A DNA stretch of 64,000 nt, taken from the NCBI RefSeq assembly GCF_040954645.1, contig NC_092803.1, forward strand, positions 81,258,263 through 81,322,262, read 5' to 3'. The DNA comes from Diabrotica undecimpunctata. Lineage: Eukaryota > Arthropoda > Insecta > Coleoptera > Chrysomelidae. Below the pieces are notes generated by a model. That model was given only the letters and a program-made list of their open reading frames with translations, was not told where the DNA came from and searched no databases. Position numbers and translations under genes: made by a program. This document shows, piece after piece, positions 29,382 to 40,430 of this stretch. Numbering within the stretch: position 1 is the first letter of the stretch; every line of letters starts with the position of its first letter.

Positions 29382-32230
29382 GCTGTCCGCCAATTCGAAT
29401 TTTGATTCTCCACTCTGAGACGAGTAAACAGTTTATGTTGTGGACATATTCTCGATGATCAGCTCCACCAACGAATTTAAATTTATCCCATTTTTAAGAA
29501 AAATGACCCTACCTAGCTGTGCGCCCTTTTCGATTTTGATTTTACACACCTAAATGACCAACTGTGCAAGTTGCGGACAAATTCTCGATAACGAGCATTA
29601 TCCAAAAATTATGCATATTCACCCCTTCCGGCACCCCTTTGTCCCCTACATCATGACCTACTTATTTCCAAATTTTGATGCACTATCTCGATCACGAGCG
29701 TCAAAAAAAATCGCGACCTTCACCCCTTATAACTACCCTCGTGCCCCACTTGGTGGGTAACTGTTCGCACGTGGCGGAAAGTTTTGTACATGCCTAATCC
29801 AACATATCTCCGTATACTTTGTCCATATTTCTATCACGAGCAAAATCCGGCACTAGATCTTAGTCTATAACTTTTTTGGCACACCTTTTAATATAATGAG
29901 TTAATTGAGGGCATACAATTAATAAAAAACGGCAAATCACTGAATGGTTATGAAGCGCATTAAATATTTAGACATTAAAACTAAAACCCAGATTTTTTGT
30001 CTCTAAAGTCACGTTGGAAATATCCTGGACATACAGACATCATTGTGATATTATAGTTTAAAAAGTTGTCGTCAGAAACGACTTAAGATTTAAGATTTAA
30101 GAAAATAGATCGGTCAACACAAGACAACTTGATATTTTCCTTGAATTAAATATAAAGGATAGTAACCCTATGCACTAAACATAATAACTCACTTAACTTC
30201 ATATACAAAGCCAATCTTTCTTCAGTAATCAAAGACCGCTGATTAACTGTTGAATTTATAAAAACGTTTAAACAAACCTTCAATGAACGCTACTCTTCAT
30301 TTAACAAAAAACTTAACCACTAATGGCTAAAATCGAGACAAAACGGCCTTGGTTCTGTATCAGTAGACTATTCAGAACTATCTAACACATCTAGAAGGGG
30401 TTGCACTACTAAATGATAGTAGTCTTGACTGGAAGACCTGAAAGATCTCACACAGTATTACAACCAATAAAGGCCCACTAAAGTCAATCAAAATGGAATG
30501 AAATCTACAAATTATTATTAATTGTGATCTGGGTGAGTGTAGAGACTAACACATAACTATGGAGTATCATATATCAAGTCTTAGGTATTTCTCAACTTCT
30601 CAATTTGTGTACTCTCGACAGTTTGTGGGTGCTCAGCGATGTACCAATCGATATGGCACCTTAGTAATAACGGACAATAAACACTGATTAAATATTTCCA
30701 TTTAAATTTTAATTGTTTGTATCCTTTGTTTTCATCAGTTTTTTAATATTTTTCCTAAATCGTAATCTTTCGTCTGCGTATTATTATTTTTTATTATTTT
30801 TTTTATTTAATTTCTGGTTAAAACTAAGATTATATGACTTGTTTTGACTGTGTTTTAATCTATTATCGCCTTTTAATCTCTTCCTAGTGTTATCTTTAGT
30901 TAATAATTACTACTTAATACCACAATTCTCCCTTTTTTGCATAAAGAAAAAAGCAATTTTTTAGTATCGACCTTGTAAACAGCTGTTTCTCTATGCCTAT
31001 AGTCACAACTCCTCAAATTTCCCTAAGCCACTTCACATACATAGATATTCATAAAGCGTACTTTACGTTCTCACCTGATGGCAGTTGTTCGACGTTGGTG
31101 AGGGGCTGGAAGAGCGCTCGGTCGATACGACGCCCGCCGTTGTCCCATGAATATTTGATAGCGCTCGACGATGGTGCTGCCTTGACGGTTTGCTATACTA
31201 AGGGATCGTATTCTGGATTGCTGGATTCAAAAATCAAGTTTTAAAGGACCTGGATTTAATATTGTTTTAAATATTAAAAATTTAACAAACTTGTTTCCGG
31301 CAACAATAATAATTATTATAGATGGTTCTACTTATTAAAAGAAGACTACATAGTAAATATATTATAAAAAGATTGGCAAACTTAGTTACACTGGACACTA
31401 TAAATTAAGTGATACGATATAGTTTTAAATTAGAGATTTTAATAGTTTCTACCTCCATAACTAGCAAAACTCAAACCAATGTATTCCTTTTCCTGTACGT
31501 CTTGTTCACGAAGAGTTTTGCTAAATCCCATCTTCGTGAACAAAAGGGGATATGTTTGAAAGTTTTTTCCTAAAGTTTGTATTTCTTTGCCTAATACTTG
31601 ACGCGAACTTACATACTTATCATCTACTCGAAACCAAAATTTCATTTTCTTGATCAGATGTGATTTGTTTCGGCTACCACCCCGATTTTTAGGGCGAAAG
31701 GACAAATATTCATGTAACCGATGAAATAAATTTGAAACCGTTTTTTAATTTTGTCGATACCATCGGGCTAGCGAACAACCGCAAAAATTTCGCGCATCGT
31801 TTCATTTGTAAAATGATTGTGAAATTTCAATCGAAACTATAACTATGGTCCAAAGCATACTTTTTATAAATTTAATAATATTTTAAATATTACTACTTAA
31901 ATCTGTTTTTTCCGAAAACTATTTAGCAAAATGATGTTTACTATAAAGTTTTATCAATAAAAGGTTTTCACTTAATTTTATCCTCAAGATTCATGTAATC
32001 TTGTCTCTATAAGCAAAATAGTATAATTACTACAGTTCATCGGTAGGGTGCTAACCTTGTTGAAGATTCCCTTCTTCTTGGCCTGGACTTTTGACCGGCA
32101 ACAGTTACTGTTAAGCTACTCGGTTCATCCAACGGCACTGCTGGCGAAGCTGACACAAACACCACAAATTAACACCATAATTACTTATAAACAAGGACGT
32201 TCCCATAAGCAAACATGAAGGTCAAAAAAA
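29382..32230. other. long stretch without recognised gene
   Basis: 29381-29640 contains two loosely similar ~135-bp units (each with gctgt-cgcc, tcgaattttgatt and attctcgat-a-cg) and a fainter third near 29760-29850, i.e. an old tandem or dispersed repeat. Open frames at 30993-31244 (+) and 31439-31705 (-) have no recognisable motif and atypical composition; I would not call them genes. The remainder is AT-rich and featureless to me. Confidence 0.4.
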
Positions 32231-32235
32231 AAGAA

Positions 32236-32330
32236 AATTAAAAGCAGAAAAGCTGCAGGTAGAGATGGGATTACAAATAACTTGTTGAAATATATAGTGA
32301 GCAGCAATGACGGATCAACTAACATCATTT
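32236..32330 (+). pseudogene. short LINE RT fragment
   Basis: Encodes SRKAAGRDGITNNLLKYI, resembling the entry to the RT domain of RTE-like LINEs ('KAAGRDGI..ELLKYG'). It is followed at once by TA repeats. Too short to classify. Confidence 0.4.
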
Positions 32331-32339
32331 AGTAACAAG

Positions 32340-32340
<1 letters not shown>

Positions 32341-32392
<52 letters not shown>

Positions 32393-32410
32393 TATTATTA
32401 TATATTTTAT

Positions 32411-32440
<30 letters not shown>
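32341..32440. repeat. (TA)n tract
   Basis: TA-rich tract with one interruption near 32388-32413, bordering the hairpin on its right. Confidence 0.9.
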
Positions 32441-32441
<1 letters not shown>

Positions 32442-32580
32442 CTTAGAGCTAAGATTAATACTATTATCAAAATTAATAATAAACTTACCGGGCTTACCAG
32501 TCGTATCGACGCGGTTCAACCCGGAAGACCGGTGAGTTTAATATTAATTTTGATAATAGTATTAATTTTAGCTCTAAGTT
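32441..32580. repeat. ~50-bp inverted repeat between TA tracts
   Basis: The left arm 32441-32491 (acttagagctaagattaata...) pairs with the right arm 32529-32579 with about four mismatches around a 37-nt GC-richer loop (cgacgcggttcaacccgg). It has the appearance of a small foldback or MITE element, or an inverted duplication seeded in TA repeats. Confidence 0.8.
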
Positions 32581-32609
32581 TAATTGTACTAACCGCGGAA
32601 ATCTTTCCG

Positions 32610-32612
<3 letters not shown>

Positions 32613-32704
<92 letters not shown>

Positions 32705-32718
32705 TATATATATATATA
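32613..32718. repeat. (TA)n tract
   Basis: About 105 bp of TA dinucleotide with one TATGTATATATTATA interruption at 32694-32710. Confidence 0.95.
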
Positions 32719-32767
32719 TTTCTACAAGAGTAAGAAAAAAGAAGTACTTATGACTTGTTTGGAAAAA

Positions 32768-32848
32768 ATATATAAATGTTTTGGATGGGTTGGAGTCAAT
32801 AAAAGGGGCTATTGGTTAACTATTTATTGACTCCAACCCATCCAAAAC

Positions 32849-32858
<10 letters not shown>
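32768..32858. repeat. perfect 36-bp inverted repeat
   Basis: Arms 32768-32803 and 32823-32858 are perfectly complementary (core ggatgggttggagtcaat) around a 19-nt loop. A third (TA)n tract begins at the outer edge of the right arm. Confidence 0.9.

Positions 32859-32925
<67 letters not shown>
32851..32925. repeat. (TA)n tract
   Basis: About 75 bp of TA dinucleotide starting in the right hairpin arm and ending before ctgtctgtctgtcg. Confidence 0.9.
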
Positions 32926-32926
<1 letters not shown>

Positions 32927-33079
32927 GTCTGTCTGTCGCGTCGAGCTCTCGACATCCTCTCGATATTGATGTCTTCATTAAAACTTTTGAGATCTTAGTC
33001 TCCCGAGCCCCCAGACGCCAGACTACACCGATCACTAACCAATGCATTACTGCTACTGGTAGTTTATCAATACATTATC

Positions 33080-33510
33080 AATACGTTCCTGAGTGTATGC
33101 TTGAGAATGACAACTACAAGCTATACTGAGATCGCACTGTGCTCACAGACCAAACTGTAGCACATAATAGACCAGATCTCGTGCTAGTTAATAAACTAAC
33201 AAGACAAACAACACTAATCGATGTGGCGATACCTAACAAAAATAATCTGCTTGTTAAGCTTAACGAAAAGATCGCCAAGTACAGAGATCTGGAAATACAA
33301 ATAAGGAGACAATGGAGAATGGAAAGTACCCAGACGATACCTATTATTCTTTCTACCACTGGAGTCATCCCGAAGAACCTCCTAGAAAACATAAAAAAGC
33401 TGGGTCTAAATGAACATCTATATAAGATCATACAGAAAGCTGTGCTACTTTCGACGTCCAGATGCGTGCGAAAATTTTTGGGAGATACACCGACGTACCA
33501 AGTCACCTAG
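33080..33510 (+). pseudogene. C-terminal restriction-like endonuclease of a Dong/R4-type LINE
   Basis: The frame 33139-33510 continues from PECMLENDNYKLY (33087-33125). After one stop it reads DRTVLTDQTVAHNRPDLVLV and LIDVAIPNKNN. The PD...D-x-A pattern is the core of the PD-(D/E)XK-type endonuclease found at the C-terminus of R2/R4/Dong-like LINEs. The tail has IPIILSTTGVIPKNL and LSTSRCVRKFLG, also characteristic. RT is not upstream on this strand; RT pieces of such an element lie at 34960-36800 on the other strand. It is therefore either a separate copy or one half of an inversion. Confidence 0.75.
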
Positions 33511-33736
33511 GACTCGATAACATGGAAAGAGTCCCACCAGAGCTCAATCCTTTTCTGGGATGAGCGAGTGTTCCCCTTATAGGGAGTGTGAGCTGTATGG
33601 CTAAATCTGAATAATAATATTATCAAGATAGTCAAGATAGACAAGACAGATATAAAGATAATATCTGTACGCAAACAAGTTATTAATGCCAATTTTAATA
33701 TTTTCATTCTATTGAACTAACGTCATGCTAATAAAT

Positions 33737-34254
33737 TTAGTAATTAAATAGGCTCACTAACTCATACCTATACGGCCATGCCTGCTTACAGTAACCTGCT
33801 AACTCAACCTGTCCCTGCCTCATCATAGTAACTACTCCCACTCTACTAAGTTCATTTCTACCCAACCATTTTAACCTAATCTGTCTCAACACCGAACATT
33901 TTCTCAAAAAATGTATTACATCTTCCCTTTCCTTCGTTTTACACATTGAGTAAAACCTTCTTTCATCATTTCTGCCAGGTTGATCATTTAAATATAGAAC
34001 TACACATCTTAATTTGAACAGCCATCGAATGTCCCCAAAATTTTCCATTTACAGTAGATATAATGCATGTTTACTCCTTCTTCCCGCAGTTCTTTGTAGT
34101 GTCCACAAAAATTTGATTTAAGTGCCCTATTCTCAGCCTTACGCTGTAGCTCTTCCTTCTCTTTTTCTATCATATTCTCAATCATACTAGGCCAGCTATC
34201 TCTCCATTCCCATTCACACCTTACCTTAATTCCAAATTTTTCTCCCATGCTCAT
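33737..34254 (-). pseudogene. LINE C-terminal fragment with cysteine/histidine cluster
   Basis: Two overlapping frames (34254-34009 and 34048-33737) form one decayed polypeptide. RALKSNFCGHYKEL is followed by FYSMCKTKEREDVIHFLRKC, a C...E..H-x3-C arrangement seen near the C-termini of several RNase-H-lacking LINE polyproteins, then AWPYRYELVSLFNY. A frameshift near 34030 separates them. The family is not resolved. Confidence 0.5.
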
Positions 34255-34483
34255 CCAATCTTTTCACCAGCCACACCTTGCTCCCATCATTTCTTTTAAA
34301 AGAAATTTTGGCATCCTATCATTCGAATATCCTTTTTTTTAACATACTTTTTATGTAAATTCATCGCATATAGTCTGACTCTAACTCTCCAAATCTAACA
34401 TAAAGTTAGGACAATACCTTGCACAAAAAAATATGTTTTTTATATAAAATCTTCTGATTATTTCTACCTGACCGTACTCAAAT

Positions 34484-34484
<1 letters not shown>

Positions 34485-34537
<53 letters not shown>
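34485..34537. repeat. (TA)n tract, LINE 3' tail
   Basis: The TA repeat directly follows the GAAGAAGATA 3' end of the minus-strand LINE at 34541. Confidence 0.85.
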
Positions 34538-34539
<2 letters not shown>

Positions 34540-34540
34540 T

Positions 34541-34880
34541 CTTCTTAGAGTGCCATATCCCTACGGAACGTCGGCGACTAACATGCTTATAATATTGTTA
34601 TACTGATCTCGGTCTTGTGCTACGTGTAGCAACTGGTCCGCTGTCAAACCTGTCCACTGCCGCAAATTCCTCAACCAAGAGAATTTCTTTCGTCCTATCC
34701 ATTTCTTTCCTTCGATTTTATCGTTGAGAATTAGCCGAAGGAACTTATATCTTGGTCTTCTGATTATATGTCCAAGATATTCTAGTTTACGTATCTTAAT
34801 AACATTTAATAGAGTTCGTTGATGTCCCATTCTTCGAAGAACTTCTTCGTTTCTGGTTCAGCTAGTCCATGGAATTTTTA
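34541..34880 (-). pseudogene. RTE-like LINE, 3' end
   Basis: The frame 34830-34561 encodes IRKLEYLGHIIRRPRYKFL, KKFSWLRNLRQWTGLT and DQYNNIISMLVADVP, the C-terminus of the same LINE group as 23930-26422. Only about 90 residues remain. Its 3' end is a GAAGAAGATATATA tail. Confidence 0.8.
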
Positions 34881-34888
34881 GTATCCTT

Positions 34889-34890
<2 letters not shown>

Positions 34891-34957
<67 letters not shown>
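34891..34957. repeat. (TA)n tract
   Basis: About 65 bp of TA dinucleotide separating the RTE-like 3' end from the Dong/R4-like LINE. Confidence 0.95.
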
Positions 34958-34959
34958 GT

Positions 34960-36800
34960 ATAAGATGTGAGCGAAGTAGCTGTTTTACTCTTCGTATGAA
35001 CTCTGATGTTAATTCGATTTTCATTTGTTTATGGTCAATTTTTCGCGCTTGCTTTACTCCTAGATATTTACACATGTTATTTTCGCCCATAGCCTCGATG
35101 TTTTGGCCATTTTGCATATCGAATCCTCCGGGCTGAACCTTTCCCTTGACTATATTTATTACACGACACTTGTCTAACCCAAAGTGCATACTGATATCAT
35201 TTGAAAACGTTTCTACAGTTTTTAGCATTTGATCTAAGTATTTCGGGTGGAAGCCATTAGTTTCAAATCATCCATATACAACAGATGATTAAGCTTCGCC
35301 ACTACAGTATTGTTGTTTTTAATGCTAAAACCTGAGTCAGTGGAGTTCAATAGCTGGGATAATGGGTTCATCGCTAGACAGAACCACAATGGACTCAGCG
35401 AGTCTCATTGAAATAGGCCGCGGGTAATTGTGATATTTTTCGTTTCGATATTCCTTTCACCAGGTATTTGGAGGTGAATTTTAGTCTTCCAATCTGTAAC
35501 TATATGTCTTAAAAAGGCCACTATATTATCATCGAAATTATATATTCTTAATATATCTACCAGCCATTCATGCGACACTGAGTCAAAAGCTTTCTTATAG
35601 TCAATAAAGGCAGTGAAGAGGTTCCTTTCTTTGGTGTATGCCTGGTTAGAAATGACTGAGTCGATAATAGTTGTTCTTTGCAACCCATGGAACCCTTAGC
35701 GCATCCTTTCTGTTGAGGTTCTATGATATTGTTTAGTGCGCAGTGTTGGTAGATACGCTGGGCTACACAGGATGTGACCAATTTGTACAGAGTTGGAAGA
35801 CACGTAATTAGCTGGTACTTGGCTGGATCTTGGGTATTATTTTGATCCTTCGGTATTAAATAAGTTGTTCCCTGAGTTAGGAATGATGGTATTTCCTGCG
35901 GATTAGAAATAACACGATTAATTAGTGTTGACAAGCACTCATGAGCACTCCAGAACTTCTTAAGCCAGAAGTTTTGAACTCCGTCTGGTCCAGGAGATTT
36001 CCAGTTATGAAGCTCTTTGATGATATTTGAGACTTCTTGTGTGGTGAAGGGTTCATAGGCAGTTGTACGTTAGTGTTGACAGCTGTGCACCGTATCTTCT
36101 ATCCATCCAGCATTGGTGTTAAGAGCAGCTGGTATGGAAAGTTGATTTCCCCAAAACTCCTGAATTTTTTCTTGGCTTGGATATGCTGTATTGGCACTTT
36201 CGACATTGGAATTGAGTTTCCGATAAAACGCCTTCTCGGCATGTTCAAAAAGCGCATTGTCACATTTCCGGCTGTTACTAACTTTGTACCTCCTTAGTCG
36301 TCCTGAATAAACGGAGAGTTTTTGTTTTAATGTATCCAGGCACTGTTGGGCTGTGTTGTTTTCCGGATCATATTGCGAGTGTCTTGCAGTGCTTAACATT
36401 ATTTGATCAACTTTTTCTATGTTATTCTAAGTGATCTTAAATCACTTTTCTACTTGTTGTTTCTTGAATATATTCTGTCATTTGACCAATATCCCTACGC
36501 AATAATTTAATCTTTTTTAAAATCCGTTTCTCCCAGGGTGCAACTCTGTTATCTATCCTTCCGGTATTGGTACCCCGTCGTGTTCTGATCTTAATTCCCA
36601 TGACACTAGCTGTTGCTGTTGCTGCACAGTAAATAAGCATGTGCAAATATTCCAGTGTATGGGCTTCTACGACGTAATTGGGTATAACTTCGGTATTCAT
36701 AATTTGTAACAGAGCACCTAGTTTTTTAGAAGAGTTTATTTTTGGTAGCGGAGGTCTGCTTATTATTATTCTTATATAAACAAATTCAATCATTTCAAAT
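34960..36800 (-). pseudogene. Dong/R4-like LINE reverse transcriptase
   Basis: Read right to left. The N-terminal part (36793-36437) has APWEKRILKKIKLLRRDIGQ; a linker follows (36399-36070, RLRRYKVSNSRKCDNALFE). RT begins with FLTQGTTYLIPKDQNNTQDP and PAKYQLITCLPTLYKL (35934-35760), then QQKGCAKGSMGCKEQL, FTAFIDYKKAFDSVSHEWL (about 35625-35570), DSLSPL (about 35395), LNHLLYMDD (about 35285-35260), and HFGLDKCRVINIVKGKV (about 35195-35140). The 'GC.KGS.GCKEQL' and YMDD forms are typical for the R4/Dong branch. Several stops and frameshifts occur. The C-terminal endonuclease is cut off by TA repeats at 34957. Confidence 0.75.
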
Positions 36801-36829
36801 GTAAGCTATACCTTACTGTTATACATTTT

Positions 36830-37106
36830 TATTATTGTTTGAGAGTAGGATATACACATTTTATTTATTAGGTGCCATAACACTTATATGAATATTTACT
36901 TAATTTATTTTTTATATTAATTTTAATGACTTTGTTAAATAGAATGAGCTTTAGTGTAATTTTTTGTATATTAAGGAATAATATTTGTTTGCCAACCCTC
37001 TTGATGGCATGTGCTAAGGAGAACAAATGACGCTAAAAGAGAATATTGTATTGTATTTTTTTTTATTGACAAAATAAAAAGGCATTATTGATTGATTGAT
37101 TGATTC
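36830..37106 (+). other. LINE-like 3' UTR with (ATTG)n tail
   Basis: Ends with a T-rich stretch, AATAAAAAGG and four ATTG units (37085-37103). Together with the preceding ttgatggcatgtgctaa it looks like the 3' end of an otherwise lost retrotransposon. Confidence 0.35.
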
Positions 37107-38320
37107 GCAAATTTTCCTTTTTTCGCTGGCCTTATCGACTGTTTTTGAACCTCTTAATATTACTGTCCTACACAGTTTCGCCATATAAGTAGCTAAGAAT
37201 CTCGGTTTCTCTCATTATGGAAACAATTTTTTCAAACAGTAGGTAAGGAACTAACTATGTGAAATAAATTTATAAACAATTTATAAGTATACAGAAAATT
37301 ATCCGCAAAAACCAAAAAAATTCAACTTTAACACACTGTAACAGTAAAATTTTATTAGGTAATATTTGGTTCCATAGTTACATAATGGTCCCATTAACAT
37401 AATACTAATCTATATCCCAATAATTATAACTCAACGTGTAAAATCAATAACCTTTATAATGAAAAAAGTATAACAGCCTTTATTGCTCTCAGTTTCACAA
37501 ATACTAAACATATTTAATTTGCTTTATTGACTTTTAATGTTGCCGTTGGTAAAATTTAATTCTGTATTCCCATCCAACCTTTGATCCCAAACGTCCCTAG
37601 GGTAGGAAGAAAATAAGAGCACTGTCAAAATCGTTGACGGATGACAGCTTTCTAACTGGGTTTCTCTTTCGCTGTGAAATATGCAACATACATTCGACCG
37701 GTAATGAAGAATGACAGCCTAAGCTGTTAATATTTTATGTGGTAGATACTGAGGCCAATGAAAAAATATATTACACAGTTTATTATAGATTTTTAAAGCT
37801 TTAAAACATGCCCAACGAAAACTATATTAAAGTATTATCGTTTAAGACTTAGAATTTTAAGAATTATTATTTAAGACTTTAACAAAACTTTTGAACAAAT
37901 AAGAATTGATGTGTTAAAATTTATCTTTATGCCGCAAAAAATCCCAAGTATAAATAAAAATTTTAAATATATATTAACCCAAGAAAATAAAAACAGTAGT
38001 GCAAGACGCTGGGGTTTAGAGTAAATATTTCACGGAGTCATTAAAAAAATATTGTGTATTAAAAAGTGAACCGACTATCTCAACGAACAAGGAACACAAC
38101 TAGAGCAATGAATGCTGATAAAAATAATATAATTATTTTTTTTTTTAACTATTCAATTTAATCCCGTTTCATTTTCAGCTGTTTCCTGTTTTATAAGTTG
38201 AGCTGAATTTGTAAAAGTAAATCAGAATTTTTTTCCCGATTGGGAAACTAAATAAATTATGACAAAATGATGATTATAAATAAAATTATACTCGTATTTC
38301 GTACTAATAATAATATCATC
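37107..38320. other. AT-rich spacer, no gene seen
   Basis: No coding motif, TIR or tandem repeat recognised in 1.2 kb. Confidence 0.4.
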
Positions 38321-38322
38321 TA

Positions 38323-38575
38323 ATGGACATTGACAGTAAAGAAGAATCAATCAAATTCACCATGAGAAAAGAAACCAACAACTCACTTCCTTTTCCGGAT
38401 TTTTTAATCACAAAAGGGGATCCAGGATATGCTACCAAAGTTTACAGAAAACCAATTCAGACCAACATATATTTAAATTACTACTCAAACTACTCAAATT
38501 ACCACATAAACATTAAAAAGGGAATTATAAAATCATTATATGATAGAGCCTGCTCTAATAAAAATGCATTTCAGA
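38323..38575 (+). pseudogene. Penelope-like element: end of reverse transcriptase
   Basis: The frame reads ESIKFTMRKETNNSLPFPDF, LITKG, KVYRKPIQTNIYLNYYSN and GIIKSLYDRA, the block just after the RT palm in Penelope-like elements ('NNSLPFLDVLV..VYRKPTHT..YLH'). The palm itself is missing because of 5' truncation near 38320. At 38576 the sequence changes to the LTR-like repeat, and the element resumes at 39802. Confidence 0.78.
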
Positions 38576-39166
38576 TGTAACAATATGCATCGCCTCCATC
38601 CCGTCAGTTCTTTCTCCATCGACGCGAGCTAGAGGAGATGGAAGGTCTACGACGATATAAAACAGCGTATGCCATAAGAGCCTCTGGGTATTGACTGGAG
38701 GCCAACCATCCGGAGTTTTGTCAGAGTATTGATCTGATAACAGCTCTACTGGCCCTCGGGTATTTACTGAAGGCCAACCGCTTCTGCTAGAGCGTTGATC
38801 TAGTCGCAGTTTTGTACTTGTTCTTGGAGTATTAATCTAAGATAGTCTTATTCTTTCCTGTGACTGAGTAATGATACGTAGCTGTCCGTTCCTCTCCGGA
38901 CCAAATGTTAATTGGCCCTTTCCATCTCTATTACTTTAACCCATCCTTTCCCGTCTTCGCCTTGTGTGTATTAACATATTGTACATACCTTTTAGATTCT
39001 ATGATATTAATTGTGTTTTATTTTTCGCAGGTATTAAACAGTGGATCACAGCGCAGTCGATACCGTCTTTGCCATGATTGACGTTCTAATTGTTATTACA
39101 CATATTGCTTAGATTTAATTTTATTTTGTTATTTATTTATTTAAATTAAACTTGTGTTTTACTAAG
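38576..39166 (+). repeat. LTR-like dispersed repeat, copy 3
   Basis: Starts TGTAACAATATGCATCG. It has a TATA-like box (cgatataaaa, 38653-38662), two internal ~65-bp subrepeats (each gggtattgactggaggccaac...agtattgatctgat), a tttcgcaggtattaaacagtg block near 39026-39045, and an AT-rich end with attaaacttgtgttttacta. It is homologous to 4380-4910 and 5040-5640. It sits head-to-tail with copy 4. Confidence 0.75.
38653..38662 (+). promoter_or_regulatory. TATA-like box in LTR-like repeat
   Basis: cgatataaaa followed by cagcg. It is conserved at the same place in all four copies (39212-39221 in copy 4; reverse strand near 4790 and 5525). This is consistent with an internal promoter in an LTR. Confidence 0.45.
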
Positions 39167-39801
39167 TTCCTTCTCTATCGACGCGGGTTATAGGAGATGG
39201 AAGGCCTACGACGATATAAAACAGCGTAAGCTACAAGATAGAGGCGAGTTCCGCTAGAGTGCTGATCTAGTAAAAACTTCACCAGGCCTCTGGGTATTGA
39301 CTAGAGGCCAAACATCCGGAGCATTAATCTGATAACAACTCCACTGGCCCTAGGTTATTGACTGAAGGCCAACTGCTTCCGATAGAGTGTTGATCTACTC
39401 AGTTCCGTACCCGGTCTTGGAGTATTGATCTGAGAGGGACTTATTCTTTCCTGTGACTAAGTACTGATAAGTCGCTGTCCGTTCCTTGCCGGACCGAGTT
39501 TCGATTAGGCTGTTCCATTTCTATTCCTTTAACCCGTCCTTTCCCTTTTTCGCCTCGTTTGTATTAACACACCGTAATTACCGTTTAGATTTATGACGTT
39601 AATTGTATTTTATTTTTCGCAGGTATTAAACAGTGGATCATAGCGCCATCGATACCGTCGTTGCTAGGATTGGCGTTTTAATTGTTATTGTATATATTAC
39701 CTAGGATCTAAAATTTTAGTTTTGAGATTTATTTATTCCGAATATATTTTTATTTAAATTAAACCTATGTTTTATTGAATCTGCTGTCTAAAAGAGCTAC
39801 C
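39167..39801 (+). repeat. LTR-like dispersed repeat, copy 4
   Basis: Tandem copy lacking the first ~30 bp (it begins with the ctctatcgacgcggg part). It includes the TATA-like box, subrepeats, the gcaggtattaaacagtggatc block near 39619-39639, and the shared 3' end ctgctgtctaaaagagctacc (also at about 4364-4384, minus strand). After 39801 the Penelope-like element continues. Confidence 0.75.
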
Positions 39802-40430
39802 AATTACACAGAAAGAAGAAAAGCTATCAATGAAAGTTAAAAAAAAATATTGATTTATAAACAAAGAATGTCTGAAGATTAAAGAAAGATAATAACAAAA
39901 CAAAGTAATTCAGAAACGCTCATAAAAAAGGATTTAAAGATGACAACAACCACATGTAAAGGACTTTTCAGAAAAATTAAAGAGGAAAAAAATAAGTACA
40001 TTGGAACAAAATCTAAAACAACAAATAAACTGAGATCTAATGTGTCCAAAACCAAACCTAACAACACACAAGAAAAGTCAAAGAACTGCATTTATAAAAA
40101 ACCCTGTGAATGCAACAATTTCTATGTGGGTGAAACCGCAAAACCACTAAGTATCCCGATAAACAAGCAAGAAACATACATCAAAAACAGAGACTTCGAC
40201 AAATCACAGATATGCAAACATGCCAGCAACATGAGCAGAAAAGAAACAGACATGAAAAGACAAAAATTAAAGAAGCAGCTCTTATCGTACTTAATGAAGC
40301 AAAATGAGTAGCAAACCCATCAGCAGAAAATGGCAGGCTCTGGTTACCAATACTAAATGAAGAAGTCAACAACAAGAATATACTACCATTGGCAAATTAT
40401 TAGACAGTCAGAGAGATATCATCTGCAATT
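39802..40430 (+). pseudogene. Penelope-like element: GIY-YIG endonuclease part
   Basis: The frame 39940-40311 and the following frame encode a lysine-rich linker (LRSNVSKTKPNN), then KNCIYKKPCECNNFYVGETA, which is the GIY-YIG-type endonuclease start in Penelope-like form ('VY.IPC.C...YVGET.R.L'). Further blocks are DKSQICKHA near 40195-40225, then AALIVLNEAK and GRLWLPIL near 40275-40355. The second half of the catalytic region is in a shifted frame. The protein would nick target DNA for priming. Split from its RT by copies 3 and 4 of the LTR-like repeat. Confidence 0.78.

Noticed and set aside
30993..31705. Possible small host genes at 30993-31244 (+) and 31439-31705 (-)
   Set aside because: No start context, motif, splice pattern or family resemblance; lengths are within chance for the composition.
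32307..33129. Open frames at 32307-32753 and 32812-33129 encoding long Tyr-Ile runs
   Set aside because: They are translations of (TA)n microsatellites and hairpin sequence, not genes.
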